Position numbers and translations under genes: made by a program. Shown piece after piece: positions 1-5,990 of a stretch of DNA of 9,131 nucleotides. The notes below the pieces were generated by a model that had not been told where the DNA came from, did no database searches, and was given only the letters and a program-made list of their open reading frames with translations. Every line of letters begins with the position of its first letter. Position 1 is the first letter of the stretch. This DNA comes from Oscillibacter sp. GTDB lineage: Bacteria; Bacillota; Clostridia; Oscillospirales; Oscillospiraceae. The stretch covers positions 1-9,131 of the forward strand of contig JAHHSB010000048.1 of assembly GCA_020025415.1 (NCBI GenBank), written 5' to 3'.

Positions 1-52
1 AGTGACCCCCTGCTTGTAAGGCAGGTGCTCTAACCAGCTGAGCTATGCTCCC
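1..52 (-). tRNA. tRNA-Val (anticodon TAC), 5' part, cut by window edge
   Basis: Read on the minus strand this is the 5' part of a tRNA. It has the acceptor strand GGGAGCA, a D-arm with GCTC...GAGC and AGCTGGTTAGA, then an anticodon stem (CCTGC/GCAGG) around the loop CTTACAA. The anticodon TAC (plus positions 16-18) reads valine GUA codons. The variable loop starts before the window edge, and the T-arm and 3' acceptor strand lie outside. The tRNA sits downstream of hslO on the same strand but has its own promoter and is separated by a terminator. Confidence 0.95.
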
Positions 53-80
53 GTGCTTTCCGCTCCAGACGGCGAATGTT

Positions 81-109
81 ATTATACTAAACCCGACCCC
101 ATCTGTCAA
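81..109 (-). promoter_or_regulatory. Perfect consensus sigma-A promoter of tRNA-Val
   Basis: On the minus strand the -35 box TTGACA (104-109) and the -10 box TATAAT (81-86) both match consensus at every position and are separated by exactly 17 bases. Transcription would start near 74, about 20 bases before the tRNA 5' end. A perfect promoter fits a stable-RNA gene. Any further tRNA or rRNA genes of the same transcript would lie outside the window. Confidence 0.92.
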
Positions 110-140
110 CAAAAATCTCAAATTTTTTTAAGCCGTTTGT

Positions 141-179
141 AAAAAATGTTCTCTCCCCGGCGAAGCGTGCCGGGGAGAG
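141..179 (-). terminator. Rho-independent terminator of the yerC-methyltransferase-hslO operon
   Basis: An 11-bp perfect stem, CTCTCCCCGGC / GCCGGGGAGAG (151-161 with 169-179), encloses a 7-base loop. On the minus strand it is followed by a short AACA and a run of six T (141-146). It lies about 10 bases after the hslO stop codon and before the tRNA-Val promoter, so it insulates the two transcription units. Confidence 0.93.
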
Positions 180-188
180 GGGCAGCCT

Positions 189-1076
189 TTAGCGTTTCGC
201 CTGGGAGATCAGCCGCTGAAGATCCTGGGCGGAGAATTTCTGCACGCTGTCGCAGAAGCGGCAGGTCAGCTCCGCACCGCCCTGCTCGTCCAGCATGGCC
301 TGGAGCTCGCCGACGCCCAGGCTCAGCAGCGCCCGCTCCATCCGCTCCCGGCTGCAGGTGCAGCGGTACTCGATGGGGCTCTTCTCCAAAATCTCCAGCT
401 CAAAGTCGGATAGTGCCCGGCGCAGCAAGGATTCGGGGTCAGCGTCCTCCCGTAGCAGGGTACTCACCGGCCCGGCGGAGAGCAGGCTCCCCTCCACCCG
501 GGAGATCACATCCTCCCCGGCGCCGGGCAGCAGCTGGATAAGATAGCCGCCGGCGGCCAGCACGCTCTGGTCCCGATCCACCAGCACCCCCAGGCCGCAG
601 GCGGTGGGAATCTGCTCGGACTCCACGAAATAGGCCGCCAGATCCTCGGCAATCTCGCCGCCCAGCAGGGCGACGCTGCCCACATAGGGCTCTTTCATGT
701 GCAGGTCCCGGATCACCGTCAAGATGCCGTCGGTGCCCACGGCACCGCCCACGTCCAGCTTGCCGTCAGGCCGCAGGGGCAAGTCCACCGCAGGATTGTC
801 TACGGTGCCCCGGACGTTGCCCTCGTTGTCGGACACCGCCAGAATGGTGCCCAGGGGGCCGCCGCCTTTGATCTGCAGCGTCACGCTGGAGCCCTCACCC
901 TTGAGGGCGTTGCCCATCATGGAAGCCGCCGCCAGCGTCCGGCCCAGGGCGGCCGTGGCCACCGGCAGGGTCTTGTGGATCTGCCGCGCCCGTTCGGTCA
1001 GGGCGCGGGTGGAAACCGCGGCGGCTTTGATCTTGCCGTCGGCGGAGATTGCGCGTACCAGTTGATCTTGCATCAT
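189..1076 (-). CDS. hslO: Hsp33 redox-regulated chaperone HslO
   Basis: This encodes a cytoplasmic holdase chaperone that is activated by oxidation and binds unfolding proteins during oxidative stress. The 295-residue product has the usual family length. The N-terminal substrate-binding domain starts at 'DQLVRAISADGKIKA' and contains 'GGGPLGTILAVSDNEGNVRG' (71-90). The C-terminal zinc redox switch keeps all four cysteines, C239-x-C241 and C272-x-x-C275, which ligate zinc in the reduced form and form disulfides on oxidation. It is the last gene of a three-gene unit. Its ribosome binding site AAAGGA (1083-1088) overlaps the stop codon of the preceding methyltransferase gene, which suggests translational coupling. 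Two adjacent ATG codons (1076 and 1073) are both possible starts, with spacings of 6 and 9 bases. Confidence 0.97.
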   Translation of the reverse strand: MMQDQLVRAISADGKIKAAAVSTRALTERARQIHKTLPVATAALGRTLAAASMMGNALKGEGSSVTLQIKGGGPLGTILAVSDNEGNVRGTVDNPAVDLPLRPDGKLDVGGAVGTDGILTVIRDLHMKEPYVGSVALLGGEIAEDLAAYFVESEQIPTACGLGVLVDRDQSVLAAGGYLIQLLPGAGEDVISRVEGSLLSAGPVSTLLREDADPESLLRRALSDFELEILEKSPIEYRCTCSRERMERALLSLGVGELQAMLDEQGGAELTCRFCDSVQKFSAQDLQRLISQAKR

Positions 1077-1086
1077 ACCGTATCCT

Positions 1087-1839
1087 TTACTTTGATTTTG
1101 TGCACAGGAAATTCAGCCGCTCCTCCTCCGGGCCGGGCGCCTTGCGGCGCAGGTCCCCCCGGATCTCCACCCGGTCGAAGCCCGCCTTCTTCAGGGCGGC
1201 GGTCAGCTCCTCCGGCTCCCAGGCCCGCTCCCGATGCTCTTCCCAGCTGCGCTCCCAGCGGCCGCCGGGCCCCAGGCGGAACAGGTCCACCCAGTAGGTG
1301 CAGATCTTCGTCTTTTCGGAAAAGGCGGTGCGCCAGACGCAATAGCTCTCCTCCGTCTCGTCCAGATAGATCTGCCCATCCATGCGCCGGAGCTTATAGG
1401 GAGAGTTGACGTCGAACAAAAAGCGGCCGCCGGAACGGAGATGGCGGCACACCCGGGCAAAGGTCTGCTCCAGATCCTGCTTGCGGGTCAGATAGTTGAT
1501 GGCGTCCAGGGTGGACACCGCCGCGTCCACCTGCTGGGCCAGGTTCAGCCGCTCCATGGACTGGTGGAGGAAAAAGGGCGGCTGCCCCTGCTCCAGGGCG
1601 GTCGCCTTCTGGGCCGCCTGGGCCAGCATCTCCTCCGAAGCGTCCACGGCGATGACCTGATACCCACGCTCCGCCAGCAGGCAGGCAATGGTCCCCGTGC
1701 CGCAGCCCAGGTCCAGCACCGTGCGCACCGGCGGGTTTTCCCGGCGCAGCGCCCGGTCCAGAAAGGCGGCCCGCCGAACATGGCGGGCGTCTTCCATCAG
1801 CGCGTCATAGGCGGCGGCAAAGTCGCCGTACTCTTTCAT
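1087..1839 (-). CDS. Class I SAM-dependent methyltransferase, substrate unknown
   Basis: This 250-residue protein has a Rossmann-type methyltransferase core. Motif I, VLDLGCGTG, lies at residues 41-49, and the acidic residue after strand 2 (VIAVDAS, D66) should bind the SAM ribose hydroxyls. A motif III/IV-like segment, AAVSTLDAINYLT, lies near 107-118, and the post-motif 'LRSGGRFLFDVNSP' near 134-147 is typical of small-molecule or tRNA/protein methyltransferases of the methyltransf_25/11 type. The C-terminal half, rich in W and charged residues (CVWRTAFS, YWVDLF), resembles family members that act on unidentified substrates. The start is ATG in an ATGA overlap with the stop of the upstream YerC-like gene, preceded by AGGAGG inside that gene. 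It is therefore probably co-translated with yerC and hslO. No specific methyl acceptor can be deduced. Confidence 0.9.
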   Translation of the reverse strand: MKEYGDFAAAYDALMEDARHVRRAAFLDRALRRENPPVRTVLDLGCGTGTIACLLAERGYQVIAVDASEEMLAQAAQKATALEQGQPPFFLHQSMERLNLAQQVDAAVSTLDAINYLTRKQDLEQTFARVCRHLRSGGRFLFDVNSPYKLRRMDGQIYLDETEESYCVWRTAFSEKTKICTYWVDLFRLGPGGRWERSWEEHRERAWEPEELTAALKKAGFDRVEIRGDLRRKAPGPEEERLNFLCTKSK

Positions 1840-2141
1840 TCCGGCTGCTCCTCCTGCTGTTTCTGCCGGGCAAACACCGCGGCGTAGCCGCCGGTGCCGT
1901 AGCTCAGCGAGCGGTTGACCCGGCTGATGGTAGCGCTGGATGCCCCGGTCTTTTCCAGGATCTCATTATAGATCAGCCCCTGGTTGAGCAGGGAGGCCAC
2001 CTCGAAGCGCTGCTCCATGGAGCGCAGCTCCGACACCGTGCACAGATCCTGGAAAAAGTCGTAGCACTCCTTTTCGTCCCGGAGCAGCAAAATGGCCTTA
2101 TACAAATCGCCGTTCATTTCCTTTTTCCCAATTTTCACCAT
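1836..2141 (-). CDS. YerC/YecD-family TrpR-related DNA-binding protein
   Basis: This 101-residue protein belongs to the small TrpR-like repressor family represented by Bacillus YerC/YecD. The hallmark segments are the helix 'ECYDFFQDLCTVSELRSMEQR' (about 25-45, including the conserved FF-DLCT), then 'FEVASLLNQG', and a helix-turn-helix ending in 'TGASSATISRVNRSLSYG' (65-82). It probably binds DNA as a dimer. The ATG at 2141 is preceded by GGGAGG (2151-2156) at a 9-base spacing. A second in-frame ATG nine codons downstream is less well supported. The C-terminus is Gln/Glu-rich and overlaps the next gene by four bases. It is first in its operon, and a dyad lies over its promoter, so autoregulation is plausible but unproven. 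Confidence 0.93.
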   Translation of the reverse strand: MVKIGKKEMNGDLYKAILLLRDEKECYDFFQDLCTVSELRSMEQRFEVASLLNQGLIYNEILEKTGASSATISRVNRSLSYGTGGYAAVFARQKQQEEQPE

Positions 2142-2184
2142 GGCAAATATCCTCCCGTCCCCATGTAGGCATTTGTCTGACTAT

Positions 2185-2207
2185 GCAGTATTTTAGCATT
2201 GTACTGC
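2185..2207. repeat. Inverted repeat GCAGTA-N11-TACTGC over the yerC promoter
   Basis: A perfect 6-bp dyad, GCAGTA (2185-2190) and TACTGC (2202-2207), has a centre-to-centre spacing of 17 bases. One arm touches the proposed -10 box and the other sits in the -10/-35 spacer of the operon headed by a TrpR-like regulator. The geometry would suit a dimeric helix-turn-helix repressor. Six-base arms can also arise by chance in a short intergenic region. Confidence 0.35.
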
Positions 2208-2218
2208 GTGAAAGTAAA
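2190..2218 (-). promoter_or_regulatory. Predicted promoter of the yerC-methyltransferase-hslO operon, extended -10
   Basis: On the minus strand a -10 box TAAAAT (2190-2195) is preceded by TG one base upstream, which makes an extended -10. A -35-like TTTACT (2213-2218) lies 17 bases further up. Transcription would start near 2183, about 40 bases before the YerC start codon. The six-base arms of an inverted repeat at 2185-2207 touch the -10 box and lie in the spacer. Confidence 0.6.
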
Positions 2219-2333
2219 GGGGCAATCGCGCTTTTTTCTCGCCCAGGGGGCAAAGGGCAAGCACTGTCACCGGTACTCCCCGGCGCGCATAAGCTGAAAC
2301 AGCACGACAGCCGGCAAATCACCCGTGCACCGC

Positions 2334-2340
2334 AAGGAGG
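2334..2340 (+). promoter_or_regulatory. Ribosome binding site AAGGAGG that fixes the DUF3298 gene start
   Basis: AAGGAGG lies 10 bases before the ATG at 2351. It is a full anti-16S match and decides in favour of this start over an in-frame ATG at 2183, which has no ribosome binding site and falls inside the divergent promoter. No convincing plus-strand promoter was found between 2160 and 2333. Confidence 0.85.
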
Positions 2341-2350
2341 AACCGATTCC

Positions 2351-3034
2351 ATGAAGCAAGCCGCCGACCAGCTCCTAACTGAAGAAATCACCGCCGAGCG
2401 GGAGTGGAGTGTGGATGGGATCCCCATTCTGACAGCCTCCATCTCCCTGCCCCGGCCCATCCGGGTGGATGGCCGGACCACCGCCCGGATTGACCGTTAC
2501 TATCGGATGCTCCAGCGCAGCTATCTGCTCTACTGCGAGCGGATGCTCTTTCCCCAATCGGCGGAGGCCTACTGGGCGGCCATCCGCAACAGCACGCCCC
2601 TGCCCCGGGACACCGCCGCCCTGAACTATCGGGTCACCTGGAACCACAGCGGCATCTGGAGCCTGTACACCCAGACCCGGGAGTCCATCGGACAGCGGCG
2701 GGCAGAGCTGCTGCGCCGGGGGGACACCTGGGATCTGCTGACGGGCTATCCGCTGGCCCTGTCGGACTTTTTCCCCCGGCACAGTGCCTGGAAAAAGCGG
2801 CTGCGGGCCGCCGCCCGGGATGAGATCCTCCGCCAGGAGGCCGCGGGAGTGGCCCACTATCACGAAAACTGGCAGCAGGCCCTGCAGGATTTCAACTCCC
2901 AGAACTTCTATCTCACCGCTGGGGGGCTGTGCTTTTTCTATCAGATGCACACCATCGCCCCGGCGGTGGAGGGCATTCCGGTGTTCTGCCTGCCCTTTTC
3001 TCCAGAGGGGCCCCGTCTTCCGGAGGCGGAATAA
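2351..3034 (+). CDS. DUF3298 / RsiV-like domain protein, soluble, function unknown
   Basis: This 227-residue product has the two-part architecture seen in the extracellular part of RsiV-type anti-sigma factors and related DUF4163/DUF3298 proteins. An N-terminal segment ('WSVDGIPILTASISLPRP', 19-36) is followed by a long helix with YYRMLQRSYLLYCERM. A beta-rich portion then follows ('YRVTWNHSGIWSLYTQT', 93-109), the signature 'GDTWDLLTGYPLALSDFF' (124-141), a helical stretch, and the closing 'FYLTAGGLCFFYQMHTIAPAVEGIPVF' region (186-212), which corresponds to the DUF3298 C-terminus. I see no signal peptide, membrane helix or anti-sigma domain, so the protein should be cytoplasmic unless exported by another route. 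No sigma factor gene is adjacent. It is a single-gene unit, divergent from yerC and convergent with the hexapeptide gene. In RsiV this domain binds lysozyme, but nothing here shows that activity. Confidence 0.82.
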   Translation: MKQAADQLLTEEITAEREWSVDGIPILTASISLPRPIRVDGRTTARIDRYYRMLQRSYLLYCERMLFPQSAEAYWAAIRNSTPLPRDTAALNYRVTWNHSGIWSLYTQTRESIGQRRAELLRRGDTWDLLTGYPLALSDFFPRHSAWKKRLRAAARDEILRQEAAGVAHYHENWQQALQDFNSQNFYLTAGGLCFFYQMHTIAPAVEGIPVFCLPFSPEGPRLPEAE

Positions 3035-3079
3035 AAGCGGCGCTGCGGGAAATCCCGCGGCGCCGCCTGCTGCTTTTTT
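3033..3079. terminator. Bidirectional terminator between the DUF3298 gene and the gamma-CA gene
   Basis: A hairpin with about 13 bp of stem, including one G-U pair, runs from 3037 to 3066 (outer arm GCGGCGC / GCGCCGC, inner arm GCGGG / CCCGC, loop AAAT). On the plus strand it is followed by CTGCTGC and six T (3074-3079). On the minus strand it is followed immediately by TTTTATT. The hairpin directly follows the stop codons of two convergent genes and can serve both. Confidence 0.88.
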
Positions 3080-3573
3080 CAGTCTTTTCCGGAATCCGCC
3101 TGGTCCAAATAGCCGGGGATCATCTCCAGATACTCCAGGGCGGAGACCCGGTTGCCCTGGATCTCCTCCTCCGTCAAGGGGCGCACCACCCGGGCCGGAG
3201 AGCCCAGCACCATGGACCCATCGGGAACGTCCATCTTCCCGGTGACCAGGGCCCCGGCCCCCACCAGACAGTTTTTACCGATCCGGGCGCCGGAGATCAC
3301 GATGGCTCCCATGCCGATGAGCGTGTTGTCCCCGATGGTGCAGCCGTGGACGATAGCCCCATGGCCGATGGTGCAGCCCCGGCCCACATGGGTCTCGTCG
3401 TGCACCACCACGTTATCCTGGATATTGGTCTCTTCCCCGATGACGATGGGGCCCCGGTCGCCTCGGAGCACGGCCCCGGGCCATACGCTGCAGCCCGTGT
3501 TCAGGCGCACATCTCCCAAAATGTGGGCGCCGGGATCGATCAGCATTTTCTTTTTCTGTTGCGCCTGTCCCAT
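3079..3573 (-). CDS. Gamma-carbonic-anhydrase-family left-handed beta-helix protein
   Basis: This 164-residue protein is built of hexapeptide repeats forming a left-handed beta-helix and should be trimeric and cytoplasmic. Residues matching the metal and active site of the gamma class are present: R37 and D39 in 'VLRGD', Q52 in 'NIQD', and histidines H58, H71 and H76, the last two spaced five apart as in archaeal Cam. The acidic loop carrying the proton-shuttle glutamates of Cam is absent, as in CamH/YrdA/PaaY-type members, so real carbonic anhydrase activity is uncertain. A C-terminal helix (PLTEEEIQGNRVSALEYLEM) packs on the helix in this family. The ATG at 3573 has AAGGAG upstream. The gene lies 48 bases after the aminopeptidase stop with no terminator between them, so the two are probably one operon. 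Confidence 0.93.
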   Translation of the reverse strand: MGQAQQKKKMLIDPGAHILGDVRLNTGCSVWPGAVLRGDRGPIVIGEETNIQDNVVVHDETHVGRGCTIGHGAIVHGCTIGDNTLIGMGAIVISGARIGKNCLVGAGALVTGKMDVPDGSMVLGSPARVVRPLTEEEIQGNRVSALEYLEMIPGYLDQADSGKD

Positions 3574-3621
3574 ACCAGTTATCTCTCCTTCTCTTTTTCT
3601 GGCGGAGGGTTCTCAGCCCCC

Positions 3622-4848
3622 TTACAGGGCAAAATTTCCCGCCTGGAACACCGGGATCTCACGCCCATCCCAGGTGATGCCGGTGATGTTCAGGTCCCGG
3701 GTCCCGATCATAAAATCCACATGGGTGATGGACTCGTTCAGCCCCCTGCTGCGCAGCTCCTGGGCGCTCATGTCCCGCCCCCCTTTGATGCAGGGATAGG
3801 ACTGGCCGAAGGCCAGATGGCAGGCGGCGTTTTCATCAAACAAGGTGTTGTAGTACAGGATCTTCTGGTTGGAGATGGGGCTATCATAGGGCACCAGCGC
3901 CACCTCGCCGAAATAGGCCGCCCCTTCGTCCACGGCAATGGCAGAGCGCAGCACTTCCTCCCCCTCCCGGGCGTGGACTTCCGCGATCCGGCCATCCCGC
4001 ACCACCATGTGGAACCCGTCGATGATGTTCCCGTCGTGGGCCAGGGGCATGGAGGCGTAGACCACGCCGTTGACCCCGGTCTTCAGAGGGGCGGTAAACA
4101 GCTCCTCCGTGGGCATATTGGCAATGAAGGTCTGCCCCGCAGGGGTCTGGTCTGCGCCGGACTCCCACACATGGTCCCGGGGCAGCTCCACCGTCAGGTC
4201 GGTGCCCAGGGAGTTGGTGTAGTGCAGGAAGCGGAAATTCAGCTCGTTGAGCCGCTTCATCCGCTGCTCCAGCGTCTGGAGATGCTGCTGCCAACGCGCC
4301 TCGCTCCGGCCGTCGCCGGTAATGCGCACGGCTTCAAAAATCGCCTCCCACAGTCGGTCCATGGCCCGGGCCTCGTCTAAGTCGGGAAACACCTTCCGGG
4401 CCCAGGATGGCACAGGGATGGAGGCGATGCACCAGGGGAAGCCGCTGCTCATCTGCAGCCGGTCAAAGTCCTTCAGTGCCTTGCCGGATGCCTGCTGGGC
4501 CCGCATCATCCGCCCGGCATCCACCCCCTTGAGGTTTTCCGGGTCCGACGCGGAGATGGCCAGGTAGGCCGCCCCCTCCAGGGCATGGTCATTATAGAAG
4601 TGGCGCTGCCACAAGGGTACCTCGTCAAATACCTTCTCGTCGGCGTAGAGGTATTTCATCCGGGTGAGCTGGTCATCATGCCAGTTCATCACTACCTCCC
4701 GGCAGCCCCGCTCATAGGCCCGCCGGGCACACAGCCGGGCAAAGTCGGCACACTCCACCGGGGCGGTGATGACCAGGTTTTGCCCCTCGCCCACATTCAG
4801 GCCCACATCCACCAGTAAAGCGGCGTACTCCTTGTATTTTTCTTCCAT
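3622..4848 (-). CDS. M29-family metallo-aminopeptidase (AmpS/PepS/AmpT type)
   Basis: This 408-residue enzyme should remove N-terminal residues from peptides in the cytoplasm using two divalent metal ions. The length matches the M29 family. The start of the family fold is clear in 'YAALLVDVGLNVGEGQNLVI' (8-27). Candidate metal ligands lie where the family has them: E249 in 'NMPTEEL', E315 in 'FGEVALV', H344 in 'CHLAFGQSYP', and H376 and D378 in 'THVDFMIG', with Y351 nearby. The start chosen is ATG at 4848, preceded by AAAGGAAG (4856-4863) at a 7-base spacing. A longer open frame continues 80 codons upstream but only overlaps yihY out of frame. The gene lies between the YihY-family gene (47-base gap) and the gamma-carbonic-anhydrase gene in the same direction. 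It probably serves general peptide turnover. Confidence 0.95.
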   Translation of the reverse strand: MEEKYKEYAALLVDVGLNVGEGQNLVITAPVECADFARLCARRAYERGCREVVMNWHDDQLTRMKYLYADEKVFDEVPLWQRHFYNDHALEGAAYLAISASDPENLKGVDAGRMMRAQQASGKALKDFDRLQMSSGFPWCIASIPVPSWARKVFPDLDEARAMDRLWEAIFEAVRITGDGRSEARWQQHLQTLEQRMKRLNELNFRFLHYTNSLGTDLTVELPRDHVWESGADQTPAGQTFIANMPTEELFTAPLKTGVNGVVYASMPLAHDGNIIDGFHMVVRDGRIAEVHAREGEEVLRSAIAVDEGAAYFGEVALVPYDSPISNQKILYYNTLFDENAACHLAFGQSYPCIKGGRDMSAQELRSRGLNESITHVDFMIGTRDLNITGITWDGREIPVFQAGNFAL

Positions 4849-4855
4849 GGGACAA

Positions 4856-4863
4856 CTTCCTTT
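4856..4863 (-). promoter_or_regulatory. Ribosome binding site AAAGGAAG that fixes the aminopeptidase start
   Basis: On the minus strand AAAGGAAG sits 7 bases before the ATG at 4848, in the gap after the YihY stop codon. It supports the 408-residue form over the 488-residue open frame. Confidence 0.8.
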
Positions 4864-4895
4864 CCAAATGTTCCCGGCACCGGCGGACAGCGTCC

Positions 4896-5759
4896 TCAGT
4901 GAAGGCTCCACCGCTCCTTGCGCAGGGAAATGATCGTGGCATTCAGCTCCGCCCCCATGATCAGCACCGTGGCGCTCAAATACAGCCAGATCATCAGCAC
5001 GATGGCCGTTCCAATAGAGCCGTAGACCAGGGAGTAGGAGGCAAAATGCTCCACATAAAAAGAATAGCATAAAGATACCAGAATCCACGCCCCCAGAGAC
5101 ACCAGCACGCCGGGATAGATGTTCTCCCTAGGCTGGTGCGTATCCTGAGACAGCGCGTAGAGCAAAAACAAGTTCAGATACATCAATGCTGCAATCACGG
5201 GGAAGCGCATCCGGCTCCACAGCTCCGCCGCCGACTCGGGCAGATGGAAATGGACGATGGCATAGTTGAGCAGCATCTCTCCCACCGTCATCAGCGTCAG
5301 CGTCAGGATAATGGTGACGATCAGCAGTGCGGTGTAGATCAGGCTCTTGGCGATGTGGCGCAAAGCGCTTCGGGGCGGGCCCAGATGATAGGCGTTGCGC
5401 ACCGCCCGCATCAGGGCGTTGGTGGCCCGCATGGGAAAGTATATGGAAAAGACCAGTCCAAAAATCAGCAGCCTGGCGCTGGATGTCTGCCCCACATATT
5501 CCAGATAGGCGTTGGCAAAATTCAGCACCGAGGCAGGCAGGAGCTCATCGAAGTTGGCCAGCAGGGCTGCCACATCCATGTGCAGCATACCCAGTAGGGC
5601 GTTGAGGAAAATCAGCATGGGAAAAATGGCAAACATCAGATAAAATGACAGCGCCGCGCTTTGAATCCCCACGTTGTGCCCCCAATAGCGCTGGGTCATC
5701 AGATAAGCGCCGCGTAAAAGTCGGTTCTGCGGCAGCGGCCGCAAGCCTGTATCCTCCAT
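4896..5759 (-). CDS. YihY/BrkB (UPF0761) family inner membrane protein
   Basis: This 287-residue integral membrane protein has about six hydrophobic segments, near residues 35-57, 95-117, 140-165, 184-205, 214-236 and 244-270. The family hallmarks are present: 'SAALSFYLMFAIFPMLIF' in the first segment, and 'YGSIGTAIVLMIWLYLSATVLIMGAELNA' across the last. Family members were once annotated as ribonuclease BN in error. Some have been linked to export or efflux, but the molecular role is unsettled. The ATG at 5759 follows a strong AAAGGAGG. It is first in a likely operon with the M29 aminopeptidase and the hexapeptide protein, and divergent from rpoN. A link between the membrane protein and peptide processing is speculation from position only. 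Confidence 0.93.
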   Translation of the reverse strand: MEDTGLRPLPQNRLLRGAYLMTQRYWGHNVGIQSAALSFYLMFAIFPMLIFLNALLGMLHMDVAALLANFDELLPASVLNFANAYLEYVGQTSSARLLIFGLVFSIYFPMRATNALMRAVRNAYHLGPPRSALRHIAKSLIYTALLIVTIILTLTLMTVGEMLLNYAIVHFHLPESAAELWSRMRFPVIAALMYLNLFLLYALSQDTHQPRENIYPGVLVSLGAWILVSLCYSFYVEHFASYSLVYGSIGTAIVLMIWLYLSATVLIMGAELNATIISLRKERWSLH

Positions 5760-5807
5760 GGAGCCGCCCCTCCTTTCCGGGTCTTGTTTCGCGCGTGTCC
5801 TCCGTAC

Positions 5808-5836
5808 ATTTTAACACAGCTGTTTCAAAAAGAGAA
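5808..5836 (-). promoter_or_regulatory. Possible extended -10 promoter of the yihY-aminopeptidase-gamma-CA operon
   Basis: On the minus strand TAAAAT (5808-5813) is preceded by TG one base upstream, giving an extended -10. The -35 region at 5831-5836 (TTCTCT) is poor. Transcription would begin near 5801, about 42 bases before the YihY start codon. A small palindrome, ACAGCTGT (5816-5823), lies just upstream of the -10 and may or may not matter. Confidence 0.45.
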
Positions 5837-5884
5837 GCCGCTTTGTGTCAGAGAAAGCAGCAGCGTCAAGAAATCTTGTATCCT

Positions 5885-5913
5885 TTGTCTTTCTTCCAGG
5901 CAAAAAATATGAT
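5885..5913 (+). promoter_or_regulatory. Predicted sigma-A promoter of rpoN
   Basis: TTGTCT (5885-5890, four of six matches) and TATGAT (5908-5913, five of six matches) are separated by 17 bases, with an A-rich stretch before the -10. The predicted start near 5920 gives a leader of about 70 bases before the rpoN ATG. An overlapping TATACT (5913-5918) lacks a good -35 partner. Confidence 0.7.
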
Positions 5914-5974
5914 ATACTTGTTGTAACTTTGCCGAATGACCGGGAATTTTGTCTCCGGCCGCCCCAACGGCAGG

Positions 5975-5982
5975 AAAGGAGG
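5975..5982 (+). promoter_or_regulatory. Ribosome binding site AAAGGAGG that fixes the rpoN start
   Basis: AAAGGAGG lies 8 bases before the ATG at 5991. An in-frame TTG at 5949 would add 14 residues upstream of the conserved region I but has no ribosome binding site, so the ATG is preferred. Confidence 0.88.
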
Positions 5983-5990
5983 AAGTTTTT

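Noticed and set aside
2183..2350. 56-codon N-terminal extension of the DUF3298 protein
   Set aside because: It starts inside the divergent promoter region, has no ribosome binding site and adds no signal peptide or membrane helix. AAGGAGG directly precedes the ATG at 2351.
2929..4380. 483-codon plus-strand open frame antisense to the gamma-CA and aminopeptidase genes
   Set aside because: It has a His/Pro/Gly/Gln-rich composition typical of an antisense shadow, no ribosome binding site and no family motif. The minus strand holds two well-recognised enzymes across the same bases.
4849..5088. 80-codon N-terminal extension of the aminopeptidase
   Set aside because: It overlaps the 3' end of yihY out of frame, has no similarity to the M29 N-terminus, and the ATG at 4848 has a good ribosome binding site directly upstream.
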